A DNA stretch of 6,877 nt. Origin: Burkholderiales bacterium (GTDB taxonomy: Bacteria > Pseudomonadota > Gammaproteobacteria > Burkholderiales > Burkholderiaceae_D). The position numbers were made by a program, and so were the translations under genes. Shown here one piece after another: positions 1 to 5,900 of this stretch. How positions within the stretch are numbered: the first letter of the stretch is position 1; every line of letters starts with the position of its first letter. Under the pieces are notes generated by a model. The model ran no database searches. It worked only from the letters and a program-made list of their open reading frames with translations, and had not been told where the DNA came from. The DNA is taken from positions 1 through 6,877 of the forward strand of contig JAGWUK010000157.1 in NCBI GenBank assembly GCA_028868455.1. The letters run 5' to 3'.

Positions 1-1172
1 TCGCCGATCGCATACATACCATTGACGATTTCGCTGGAACCATTTTTAGGAGCAACAACCTGCCCATGAATATTGGTTGGAATACCACCCATTTGATAGT
101 GAATGGTTGGCACAACCGGAATTGGCTCTTTCGTCGCATCAACATTTGCGAATTTGTGGCCAATTTCCAAAATAGAAGGAAGACGCTTCATGATGGTATC
201 AGCACCAATATGACGCAGATCCAGCAGAACGTGATCTTTATTTGGACCACAACCGCGTCCTTCTTTAATTTCCTGATCCATTGAGCGAGACACGAAGTCA
301 CGTGGAGCAAGATCTTTCAAAGTTGGCGCATAGCGCTCCATGAAGCGCTCGCCCTGACTATTAATCAGAATCCCGCCTTCACCACGCACACCCTCAGTAA
401 TCAATACGCCCGCGCCGGAAACACCGGTTGGATGAAATTGCCAGAATTCCATATCTTGCAATGGCAAACCTGCCCTCGCAGCCATACCCATACCATCACC
501 GGTATTGATAAATGCGTTTGTAGAAGCAGCAAAAATACGTCCGGCACCGCCCGTTGCAAATAACGTTGTCTTGGCTTCCAGCATCATTACTTCGCCAGTT
601 TCCATCTCCAGAGCCACAACACCGAGTACATCACCTTCTTGATCGCGAATGATGTCAATTGCCATCCACTCTACGAAGAAGTGCGTGCGAGCGCGGACAT
701 TACGCTGATACAAAGTATGCAGCAAAGCATGACCAGTACGATCCGCAGCAGCACAAGCACGCTGAACCGGTTTTTCACCAAAATTCGCTGTATGCCCGCC
801 AAATGGTCGCTGGTAAATTGTGCCGTCCGAATTACGATCGAATGGCATACCGAAATGCTCAAGCTCATATACAACCTTCGGCGCTTCGCGACACATGAAC
901 TCGATTGCATCCTGATCACCAAGATAATCGCCACCTTTGACGGTGTCGAACATATGCCAGTACCAATTATCTTCTGCCATATTGCCAAGCGATGCACCAA
1001 TCCCGCCTTGCGCCGCTACTGTATGCGAACGCGTTGGAAAGACCTTCGATAATACGGCGACATTCAGACCTGCCTCTGCCAATTGCAGAGAAGCACGCAT
1101 ACCGGAGCCACCGGCACCGACGATCACGGCATCAAAACGACGGGTAGGAATTGTGGATTTAATTGCGGCCAC
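1..1172 (-). CDS. sdhA: Succinate dehydrogenase flavoprotein subunit SdhA (3' part cut off by window edge)
   Basis: Catalytic FAD subunit of respiratory complex II: it oxidises succinate to fumarate on the cytoplasmic face of the inner membrane and passes electrons to SdhB. I translated 390 codons in one unbroken frame; about 200 C-terminal residues lie outside the window. Visible landmarks are the FAD-binding [11 protein letters not shown] (residues 18-28), [10 protein letters not shown] with the covalent-FAD histidine H50, QFHPTG with H247, [11 protein letters not shown] (T259, E260), APRDFVSRS with the catalytic-base arginine R291, and PTIHYQMGG with H358. These match E. coli SdhA H45, H242, T254/E255, R286 and H354. 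The start is GTG at 1172: it lies 2 bases after the sdhD stop, has GGAGA 8 bases upstream (1181-1185), and gives the usual short N-terminus before the FAD fold. sdhB is expected just beyond the left edge. Identity is very secure. Confidence 0.97.
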   Translation of the reverse strand, partial: MAAIKSTIPTRRFDAVIVGAGGSGMRASLQLAEAGLNVAVLSKVFPTRSHTVAAQGGIGASLGNMAEDNWYWHMFDTVKGGDYLGDQDAIEFMCREAPKVVYELEHFGMPFDRNSDGTIYQRPFGGHTANFGEKPVQRACAAADRTGHALLHTLYQRNVRARTHFFVEWMAIDIIRDQEGDVLGVVALEMETGEVMMLEAKTTLFATGGAGRIFAASTNAFINTGDGMGMAARAGLPLQDMEFWQFHPTGVSGAGVLITEGVRGEGGILINSQGERFMERYAPTLKDLAPRDFVSRSMDQEIKEGRGCGPNKDHVLLDLRHIGADTIMKRLPSILEIGHKFANVDATKEPIPVVPTIHYQMGGIPTNIHGQVVAPKNGSSEIVNGMYAIG

Positions 1173-1174
1173 TT

Positions 1175-1543
1175 TTATACTCTCCACAAGATCTGTGCCG
1201 CATAACCAGCACATGCAATCAGCCACAAAATGGTGGCAACCTGAAATACGAGACGAACAAAGACGTTATGGGTAATGTAATCCATCCAGACATCGCGCAT
1301 ACCTACCCATGCGTGGTACAGCAAAGCTACGCAAACTGCAAAAGTAGCCATTTTGAACCACTGGTGCGCAAAAATACCGGACCAACCTTCATAACTAAAA
1401 TCATTACCGGTCAAAAACAGAACCAGCAGTAAAATCGTATACAGCGCCATAACAATTGCAGTTACTCGCTGCGCCAGCCAGTCGCGCAATCCATAGTGCG
1501 CACCGACAACCAGGCGTTTTGGGCCAATGTTGTTATTTGCCAT
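1175..1543 (-). CDS. sdhD: Succinate dehydrogenase membrane anchor subunit SdhD
   Basis: Small hydrophobic anchor (122 aa) which, with SdhC, holds SdhAB on the inner membrane and forms the heme b and ubiquinone pocket. Three membrane segments are visible at about 27-45, 58-80 and 95-118. The family signature [13 protein letters not shown] at 77-89 carries H77, equivalent to the E. coli heme ligand H71, and D88-Y89, equivalent to the quinone-site D82-Y83. The N-terminal [13 protein letters not shown] (24-36) is also typical. The ATG directly abuts the sdhC stop with no intervening base, and GGAG (1552-1555) lies 8 bases upstream, inside the end of sdhC. The TAA stop is 2 bases before the sdhA start. 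This tight packing implies a single transcript with coupled translation. Confidence 0.95.
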   Translation of the reverse strand: MANNNIGPKRLVVGAHYGLRDWLAQRVTAIVMALYTILLLVLFLTGNDFSYEGWSGIFAHQWFKMATFAVCVALLYHAWVGMRDVWMDYITHNVFVRLVFQVATILWLIACAGYAAQILWRV

Positions 1544-1951
1544 TTAAAATACTCCGAACAATTTCAATCCAATCACCACCGCCAGCGTAATGCTGATAGC
1601 GAACACGCCAACAGCAGATTTACGGGCCGAATGCTTATCCAGACCAAAATGCAAGTCCATAAATAAGTGACGAACGCCAGCACAGAAATGGTGCAGATAG
1701 GCCCAAACTAAAGCCAGTATAACTAACTTAACAAACACGCCAGAAGTCAGATTCCTTAATTCTGTGAACGACAATTCGGATGCAATGCTTTTATCCAGCA
1801 AATACAAAATGAACGGCAGCAACAAAAACATCAGCATGCCACTCGCTCGATGAAGGATTGAGACAAAGCCTGCCAGTGGCAAGCGATATCCCGTTGCATC
1901 AATCAGGCGCATCACCCCAAAGCGCGGCCTGCTTTTCACTACTTCAGACAT
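1544..1951 (-). CDS. sdhC: Succinate dehydrogenase cytochrome b556 subunit SdhC
   Basis: Cytochrome b subunit (135 aa) of complex II, an inner-membrane protein shaping the ubiquinone site and heme b pocket. Both family signatures are present. SILHRASG at 31-38 holds S31 and R35, which match quinone-site residues S27 and R31 of E. coli. HHFCAGVRHLFMD at 87-99 has H88 aligned to the heme ligand H84. Three membrane helices fit at about 27-52, 68-92 and 112-134. I chose the ATG at 1951 over an in-frame ATG at 1966: the inner start has GGGGAG (1959-1964) 7 bases ahead and gives MSEVVKSRPRFG, whereas the outer ATG overlaps that ribosome binding site and adds an unlikely MGRLF. It is the first gene of the sdhCDA(B) operon, downstream of the GntR gene on the same strand. 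Confidence 0.95.
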   Translation of the reverse strand: MSEVVKSRPRFGVMRLIDATGYRLPLAGFVSILHRASGMLMFLLLPFILYLLDKSIASELSFTELRNLTSGVFVKLVILALVWAYLHHFCAGVRHLFMDLHFGLDKHSARKSAVGVFAISITLAVVIGLKLFGVF

Positions 1952-2005
1952 AAATAATCTCCCCATTAACTAGTCTGTACATAAACCTTGCAATTCTCGC
2001 TCATT

Positions 2006-2022
2006 TTGGTGCATTGCACCAA
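2006..2022. promoter_or_regulatory. Perfect 17-bp palindrome in the sdhC leader
   Basis: TTGGTGCA (2006-2013), one central T, then the exact reverse complement TGCACCAA (2015-2022). It is centred about 33 bases downstream of the predicted sdhC transcription start and about 63 bases upstream of the start codon. Such symmetry suits a dimeric repressor; as RNA it could form a 6-bp stem with a 5-base loop. The half-site order (GGTGCA then TGCACC) is opposite to the NtrC consensus. The binding protein is unknown. Confidence 0.5.
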
Positions 2023-2053
2023 CAAAAATGACCAGAACATGCAAAATACTTCT

Positions 2054-2082
2054 ATATTAGCGTCTTTTTCATACACTCACAA
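2054..2082 (-). promoter_or_regulatory. Predicted sigma70-type promoter of sdhCDA
   Basis: Read on the minus strand, TTGTGA (2077-2082) is followed after exactly 17 bases by TAATAT (2054-2059), close to the TTGACA/TATAAT consensus. Transcription would start near 2047, giving a leader of about 95 bases before the sdhC ATG. It lies just after the stop of the GntR gene, so sdh could be expressed separately from the regulator. The boxes are seen directly; promoter activity is inferred. Confidence 0.6.
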
Positions 2083-2088
2083 AAGACG
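2061..2088. repeat. Inverted repeat CGTCTTTT / AAAAGACG overlapping the sdhC promoter
   Basis: Perfect 8-base arms at 2061-2068 and 2081-2088 are separated by 12 bases. The repeat spans the -35 box and most of the spacer of the predicted sdhC promoter. The arms contain GTCTT and AAGAC, the same half-sites, in the same orientation, as the perfect palindrome at 2973-2992, but with centres 21 bp apart instead of 9. It could be a second, wider-spaced binding site for the adjacent GntR regulator. It is not followed by a T-run in either direction, so a terminator is unlikely. Confidence 0.5.
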
Positions 2089-2112
2089 GACACTTCGAAA
2101 CCTTAACGCAGA

Positions 2113-2916
2113 TCAGCTCAATTCATTTCTATAATGATGTTGCAAAGTTAAGTACAAACCTCGTCGCAACTCTACCGGCTTATCACCATATGTGAACGAA
2201 ACGCGCTCCACATTCAATAAAGGCATGCCAACGTCAACCTGCAACAATTGCGCAGCCACCTCGTCAGCGCAAACAGCCCTGATTTGCTCAGATGCCCGAA
2301 TCATATGCGTACCAAATTCCGTCTCAAAAAGGCCATACATTGGCCCCTTGTACTCATTGAGACGCTCCGCAGTCAATCCTTTAAAAATTGCACCTGGAAG
2401 CCACAAATCATCCAGAATCGTCGGAACACCAGAAAATGACTGAACCCGACGGATAAACACGACCGAATCGCCTGATTTAATATCCAGCAACCGAGCAACT
2501 TCTGCTGGTGCGCGCAAACGGCGAACCTCAATAATTTTATTTTCGGGATAATGGGGGACACCTTCGTCCGGCGCAAGGCGTAAAAACCGGAATTGCGCCC
2601 GAGCCTCATGATGCGTCGCGACGAAAGTCCCCTTCCCTTGCCTGCGCACCACCAGATTCTCTGCAGATAGCTCATCAATTGCTTTCCGAACCGTGCCTTG
2701 ACTGACTTTAAATCGACTCGCCAACTCCATTTCACTCGGAATCAACTCACCAGGCTTCCACTCGCCAGATTGCAATCCTTGCGTAATGAGGAGTTTAATT
2801 TGTTGATATAAGGGACTAAAGGTAGGCGAGGCACCAACGGCAGAACTCGTCCCTCCGGTCGCTGAACCAGCAGGGCCTGCAGACAAAGTTTGAGCGTTTG
2901 GCGTAATCGAATTCAT
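2113..2916 (-). CDS. GntR-family (HutC/UTRA subfamily) transcriptional regulator
   Basis: Cytoplasmic DNA-binding regulator, 267 aa from the ATG at 2916. After a disordered, Gly/Ser/Ala/Thr-rich leader of about 30 residues comes a GntR winged helix-turn-helix (about 34-100). Its markers are PLYQQIKLLI, GEWKPGELIPSEMELASRF, the recognition-helix stretch VSQGTVRKAIDEL (71-83) and the wing RRQGKGTFVA (91-100). A UTRA effector-binding domain (about 120-260) follows, as in HutC/FarR-type proteins. It is divergent from mdh and lies upstream of sdhCDA on the same strand, so I infer a local TCA-cycle regulator. The ligand is unknown; an organic acid or acyl-CoA is only a guess. A perfect palindrome 57 bases upstream of the start suggests autoregulation. 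The start is not certain: in-frame GTGs at 2934 and 2931 would add up to 6 residues, and no candidate has a strong ribosome binding site. Confidence 0.9.
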   Translation of the reverse strand: MNSITPNAQTLSAGPAGSATGGTSSAVGASPTFSPLYQQIKLLITQGLQSGEWKPGELIPSEMELASRFKVSQGTVRKAIDELSAENLVVRRQGKGTFVATHHEARAQFRFLRLAPDEGVPHYPENKIIEVRRLRAPAEVARLLDIKSGDSVVFIRRVQSFSGVPTILDDLWLPGAIFKGLTAERLNEYKGPMYGLFETEFGTHMIRASEQIRAVCADEVAAQLLQVDVGMPLLNVERVSFTYGDKPVELRRGLYLTLQHHYRNELS

Positions 2917-2972
2917 AGGCCGCAATTTCACCACAAAAGCATCTGATTAGTCCAGAGGAAACTATCAAGTAA

Positions 2973-2992
2973 TATGTCTTATATAAGACATA
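2973..2992. promoter_or_regulatory. Perfect 20-bp palindromic operator between the GntR gene and mdh
   Basis: TATGTCTTAT (2973-2982) is followed immediately by its exact reverse complement ATAAGACATA (2983-2992). A further ATAAGA half-site continues at 2990-2995. AT-rich symmetric sites of this size are typical of GntR-family dimers. It covers the likely -10 region of the regulator's own promoter and ends 9 bp before the TTGACA box of the mdh promoter. That fits autorepression together with some effect on mdh. The palindrome is seen directly; the binding protein is inferred from adjacency. Confidence 0.7.
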
Positions 2993-3008
2993 AGATATTG
3001 ATTGACAC
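2980..3008 (-). promoter_or_regulatory. Possible promoter of the GntR regulator gene
   Basis: On the minus strand, GTGTCA (3003-3008; 4 of 6 consensus bases) is followed after 17 bases by TATATA (2980-2985; 4 of 6), which lies at the centre of the 20-bp palindrome. Shifting the -10 box by two bases gives TATAAG (5 of 6) with a 19-base spacer. The -35 box overlaps that of the opposing mdh promoter. The match is modest. Confidence 0.35.
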
Positions 3009-3030
3009 ACTACCGGACAGAGCCTAAACT
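3002..3030 (+). promoter_or_regulatory. Predicted sigma70-type promoter of mdh
   Basis: Perfect -35 TTGACA (3002-3007), a 17-base spacer, and TAAACT (3025-3030; 4 of 6) as -10. Transcription would begin near 3037, leaving a leader of about 205 bases before the mdh ATG. The palindromic operator is centred about 54 bases upstream of that start. A closer second promoter is not excluded, but I see no better match nearer to mdh. Confidence 0.55.
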
Positions 3031-3169
3031 CCCGTACGAACGCGCTGGCATCAGCATTGCCACACAAAGCAATATAGCGCGAACACTCCTAATGTAAAGG
3101 TTAAAACTGCCGACTAAGCATGATTTTCGCTGACTAGTCCCGTTTTCAACGGTATCATTGAGTGTTTGC

Positions 3170-3203
3170 TTGCAGCGATAAAGCACGAACTTTATTGCTG
3201 CGA
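3170..3203 (+). promoter_or_regulatory. Strong stem-loop in the mdh 5' leader
   Basis: GCAGCGATAAAG (3172-3183) pairs with CTTTATTGCTGC (3190-3201) around the 6-base loop CACGAA. All 12 positions pair in RNA, one of them G-U, and 3170-3171 with 3202-3203 can add a U-A and a U-G pair. It ends about 30 bases before the mdh ribosome binding site GGAGA (3232-3236). The T-rich stretch after it (3216-3220) is about 12 bases away, so it is not a classical terminator. It may stabilise the mRNA, regulate translation, or be a protein-binding site in DNA. Confidence 0.5.
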
Positions 3204-3242
3204 AATTTGTAGATTGTTTTTACCCCACTTCGGAGATGCATC

Positions 3243-4232
3243 ATGGCGAAATCCCCTATGCGCGTAGCTGTTACCGGCGCCGCTGGCCAAATCGGCTATT
3301 CCCTTCTATTCCGCATTGCCAACGGCGACATGCTTGGCAAAGATCAACCAGTTATTCTTCAATTACTGGAAATTCCTGACGAAAAAGCGCAAAAAGCGCT
3401 TAAAGGCGTCATGATGGAAATCGATGACTGCGCATTTCCACTGTTGGCAGGCATGACTGCTCACAGCGACCCAATGACAGCATTCAAGGATATTGATGTT
3501 GCCTTGCTGGTAGGTGCACGTCCTCGTGGCCCAGGCATGGAACGCAAGGACTTGCTGGAAGCAAATGCACAGATTTTCACAGTACAAGGCAAAGCCCTTG
3601 ACGCAGTTGCTTCGCGCAATGTCAAAGTTCTGGTCGTTGGCAATCCGGCCAATACCAATGCTTACATTGCAATGAAATCAGCGCCTAATCTGCCGGCGAA
3701 AAATTTCACAGCGATGCTACGTCTTGATCATAACCGCGCCTTATCTCAAGTTGCAGCCAAAGTCGGCAAGCCTGTAACCGCAATTGAAAAATTATGCGTT
3801 TGGGGAAATCATTCTCCAACAATGTACGCTGACTATCGCTTCGCTACTGCAGATGGCGCTGCCGTCAAAGACCTGATCAACGATCAAGTCTGGAATAAAG
3901 ACGTCTTCCTGCCGACTGTTGGCAAACGCGGCGCAGCTATTATCGAAGCACGCGGCCTCTCATCAGCGGCTTCGGCAGCAAACGCCGCCATTGACCATGT
4001 GCGTGACTGGGTACTCGGCACGAACGGCAAATGGACCACAATGGGCATTCCTTCTGATGGCTCTTACGGTATCCCAGAAGGCACAATGTTTGGCTTCCCA
4101 GTTACAACCGAAAACGGCGAATACAAAATCGTTCAAGGTCTCGAGATCGATGAATTCTCTCGTGAACGCATCAACATCACACTCAAAGAATTGCAAGAAG
4201 AGCGTGATGGCGTTAAACATCTGGTAGGTTAA
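3243..4232 (+). CDS. mdh: NAD-dependent malate dehydrogenase
   Basis: Cytoplasmic TCA-cycle enzyme converting malate and NAD+ to oxaloacetate and NADH. The 329 residues match the usual length of the bacterial relatives of cytosolic-type MDH. The Rossmann nucleotide motif TGAAGQIG is at 11-18 and E43 closes beta-2, consistent with NAD preference. [15 protein letters not shown] (91-105) supplies substrate-binding arginines R95 and R101. NPANTNA is at 134-140. RLDHNR (160-165) holds catalytic D162 and substrate-binding R165. [12 protein letters not shown] (187-198) holds the proton-accepting H190. The start ATG at 3243 has GGAGA (3232-3236) 6 bases ahead. It is divergent from the GntR regulator and leads the rightward gene run; the following lyase gene starts 64 bases after its stop, past a strong inverted repeat. 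Confidence 0.97.
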   Translation: MAKSPMRVAVTGAAGQIGYSLLFRIANGDMLGKDQPVILQLLEIPDEKAQKALKGVMMEIDDCAFPLLAGMTAHSDPMTAFKDIDVALLVGARPRGPGMERKDLLEANAQIFTVQGKALDAVASRNVKVLVVGNPANTNAYIAMKSAPNLPAKNFTAMLRLDHNRALSQVAAKVGKPVTAIEKLCVWGNHSPTMYADYRFATADGAAVKDLINDQVWNKDVFLPTVGKRGAAIIEARGLSSAASAANAAIDHVRDWVLGTNGKWTTMGIPSDGSYGIPEGTMFGFPVTTENGEYKIVQGLEIDEFSRERINITLKELQEERDGVKHLVG

Positions 4233-4240
4233 TTGCGCAA

Positions 4241-4272
4241 GGCGGATTCCGACAACTGCGTTGGAATCCGCC
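4241..4272 (+). terminator. Strong hairpin after mdh; possible partial terminator or 3'-end stabiliser
   Basis: Perfect 10-base arms GGCGGATTCC (4241-4250) and GGAATCCGCC (4263-4272). In RNA, three further pairs (G-U, A-U, C-G) can extend the stem to 13 bp with the 6-base loop AACTGC. It begins 8 bases after the mdh stop. No T-run follows (ATTCCCAC), so efficient intrinsic termination is doubtful. A role in tuning mdh versus downstream expression, or in protecting the mdh mRNA 3' end, is more likely. Confidence 0.5.
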
Positions 4273-4296
4273 ATTCCCACGAAGAAAATACGGCAG

Positions 4297-5268
4297 ATGC
4301 ACCCTTCCAAAGTATTATTTCAGAATCAGTTACAACCGGTCATTCTTCCGGTCTGCGATCATTACGCTGGCTCTGAAAAATTAATGCTGAAATCCATCGA
4401 ATTACAAAAAAAAATGGGAGGCGTATTTGATATCACACTTGATTGTGAAGACGGCGCTTCTTCGGGAAATGAAATTGCCCATGCGCAATTAGTCAGCAGA
4501 GTTATTAATAGTACTGAGAATAAGTTCAAGCGAATTGGTGTTCGCGTACACGACATTCAGCATCCGGCATTTGAACAGGACTTATCTCTCATCCTTCCGC
4601 ATACTGCAAGTAAACTTGCTTACATTGTTCTCCCCAAAGTAGAAAATGCGGCACATGTGGAGTCCGCTTTGGCGCACATCAACTTTCATGCTGCCTGTAA
4701 CGGACGAAAAAATCTGCCGGTACACGTTCTGATCGAAACACATGAAGCGCTAGCCGATGTAGACCGTATCGCTGCTTTGCCCCAGGTCGAGTGCTTGTCC
4801 TTTGGCATCATGGACTTTGTCTCCTCTCACTATGGTGCGATTCCCGCATCGGCAATGCGCTCACCAGGGCAATTCGAACACCCCTTAGTCATGCGCGCAA
4901 AACTGGCGATTGCAGCGGCCTGTCATCGCTATGGCAAAGTACCGTCTCACAATGTCACAACCGAAATTAGAGATACCAGCGTAGTAAAAAGCGATGCCAA
5001 CCTTGCTGCCCTTGAATGTGGCTACACAAGAATGTGGAGCATCCATCCGGATCAAATCCCAGGAATAATTGAAAAGTTTAGCCCGCGCAGCAACGAAATC
5101 AGCGATGCCATTTCAATACTGCAAAATGCAAAAAAATGCGATTGGGGGCCAACAGAATTCAAAGGACACCTACATGACCGCGCAAGTTACCGTTACTATT
5201 GGACAGTTCTGAAAAGAGCCCAATTAAGCCAAATCACACTTCCTGAAACTGCACGAGATTTACTCTGA
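4297..5268 (+). CDS. HpcH/HpaI aldolase / CitE-like lyase family protein, substrate unknown
   Basis: 323-aa enzyme of the citrate lyase beta / malyl-CoA lyase TIM-barrel superfamily, whose members cleave or form C-C bonds in 3-hydroxyacyl-CoA-type substrates using a divalent metal. Seen here: LPVCDHYAGSEKLM (17-30), FDITLDCEDGA (44-54), the RVHD region with R83, LPKVEN (112-117), HVLIETHEAL with metal-ligand E147, FGIMDF with metal-ligand D173, and PSHNVTTEIRD and WSIHPDQI near the C-terminus. A TTG at 4261 could extend the frame by 12 residues, but it lies inside the hairpin; MHPSKVLF from the ATG at 4297 looks like the family N-terminus. Its ribosome binding site is weak. No CitD- or CitF-like gene is adjacent, so it is unlikely to be part of a citrate lyase complex. 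Its position between mdh and acnA suggests an organic-acid-CoA role, but the substrate cannot be read from sequence. Confidence 0.85.
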   Translation: MHPSKVLFQNQLQPVILPVCDHYAGSEKLMLKSIELQKKMGGVFDITLDCEDGASSGNEIAHAQLVSRVINSTENKFKRIGVRVHDIQHPAFEQDLSLILPHTASKLAYIVLPKVENAAHVESALAHINFHAACNGRKNLPVHVLIETHEALADVDRIAALPQVECLSFGIMDFVSSHYGAIPASAMRSPGQFEHPLVMRAKLAIAAACHRYGKVPSHNVTTEIRDTSVVKSDANLAALECGYTRMWSIHPDQIPGIIEKFSPRSNEISDAISILQNAKKCDWGPTEFKGHLHDRASYRYYWTVLKRAQLSQITLPETARDLL

Positions 5269-5278
5269 GGAGACGACA

Positions 5279-5770
5279 ATGAAACAAATTATTTTCCGCC
5301 TTGCTGGCATTTTTTTGGCGACCGCCAGCTTATGCTCCCCGGTAATCGCCAACGCAGAAACCCATCCCAGCAAAACAAAGCTGTCGAGCAAACATGCCAA
5401 ACCAGTTGCTCCAGCCAAGTCCGCGGCAAAAGAAGAAAGCGAACCGGAACCGGATATCCAGCAAAGCAAGAATGATGAATACAAATGCGAACTTGGCAAT
5501 TCGTTGACAATGTACACGTATGCAAATGATGAGCAGCATATTGCCATGCGCTGGAAAAAGCATTTGTACTTGATGAGCAAAGTGGACACGACCACTGGCG
5601 CTCATCGCTTTGAAAACCGCAAGGCTGGCTTCATCTGGATTGGCATTCCGTCGAAAGGATTGTTACTTGACTCTCACAAAGGTCAGCAATTAGCCAATGA
5701 ATGCAAGACTGATCAGCAGATTCTTGCTGAAGCAGAGCGATCTGCAACCACTTCCGCGCAAGCAAAATAG
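5279..5770 (+). CDS. Exported small protein with MliC-like (lysozyme inhibitor-like) C-terminal domain
   Basis: 163 aa. An N-terminal signal peptide (MKQIIFRLAGIFLATASLCS, cleavage probably after ANA at 26) points to the periplasm; no lipobox is evident, although C19 lies in the hydrophobic segment. A charged, Lys/Ala/Pro/Glu-rich linker follows (about 27-66). The domain at 68-142 begins YKCELG and ends ANEC, so C70 and C142 could form a disulfide. The order Cys...TTGAHRF (105-111)...W120...KG (126-127)...Cys recalls MliC/PliC inhibitors of c-type lysozyme, where a Cys pair frames a SGA-x-R/Y loop and a K-G loop. The similarity is pattern-level only, and inhibition is not established. GAGGAG overlaps the end of the lyase gene and the ATG is 10 bases after its stop, so the two are probably co-translated in one operon. 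An unrelated conserved envelope protein is the main alternative. Confidence 0.8.
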   Translation: MKQIIFRLAGIFLATASLCSPVIANAETHPSKTKLSSKHAKPVAPAKSAAKEESEPEPDIQQSKNDEYKCELGNSLTMYTYANDEQHIAMRWKKHLYLMSKVDTTTGAHRFENRKAGFIWIGIPSKGLLLDSHKGQQLANECKTDQQILAEAERSATTSAQAK

Positions 5771-5900
5771 TTTTAATTGATATTCACACTGAAATCTCGT
5801 TTTTTACGCACCCAAAGTATCAGATGCTTTGTTGCAACAAGGAACGAGGTGGACGCAAACATGTTATTTGATCGTTGATTTTTGTATATAAGGAACAGCC
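5771..5900. other. Intergenic region upstream of acnA
   Basis: 130 bases with no gene I can support. It holds a T-run (5800-5805) without a convincing stem before it, a 12-bp palindrome (5829-5840), and the acnA ribosome binding site AAGGA (5890-5894). I could not find a promoter with well-spaced consensus boxes; TATATA at 5885-5890 is the best -10-like string but lacks a -35 at the right distance. Confidence 0.6.
5829..5840. promoter_or_regulatory. 12-bp palindrome upstream of acnA
   Basis: TTGTTG followed directly by CAACAA, centred about 66 bases before the acnA start. Its TTGTTGCA half resembles the TTGGTGCA arm of the sdhC-leader palindrome, but the two halves overlap here rather than being separated. 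It could be an operator; a 12-bp palindrome alone is weak evidence. Confidence 0.25.

Noticed and set aside
1..1172. Plus-strand frames across sdhA as separate genes
   Set aside because: The minus strand encodes SdhA with all catalytic residues in a single frame; the plus-strand frames are its shadows.
1952..1966. Upstream ATG giving SdhC five more residues
   Set aside because: This ATG overlaps GGGGAGA, which is well placed as the ribosome binding site of the ATG at 1951.
2006..2022. NtrC-type binding site in the sdhC leader
   Set aside because: NtrC sites read TGCACC-N5-GGTGCA; here the half-sites are in the opposite order with a one-base centre.
3132..3139. GACTAGTC palindrome in the mdh leader with ACTAGT also near 1970
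   Set aside because: Too short and in no consistent position relative to promoters; likely chance.
4261..4296. TTG start that would extend the CitE-like lyase by 12 residues
   Set aside because: The TTG lies inside the second arm of the 4241-4272 hairpin, has no ribosome binding site at proper distance, and the extra residues do not look like the family N-terminus; the ATG at 4297 does.
5260..5595. Open reading frames on the minus strand opposite the MliC-like gene (also 671-1000 and 2816-3067 elsewhere)
   Set aside because: They lie antisense to well-supported genes or across regulatory DNA, lack ribosome binding sites, and their translations show no recognisable domain.
5771..5815. Possible intrinsic terminator ending in the T-run at 5800-5805
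   Set aside because: No stable stem directly precedes the T-run; only short imperfect pairings are present.
5881..5898. TATATAAGG before acnA as a copy of the GntR operator
   Set aside because: Only the central TATATAAG matches; the flanking GTCT/ACAT half-site bases are missing and the right part is the ribosome binding site.
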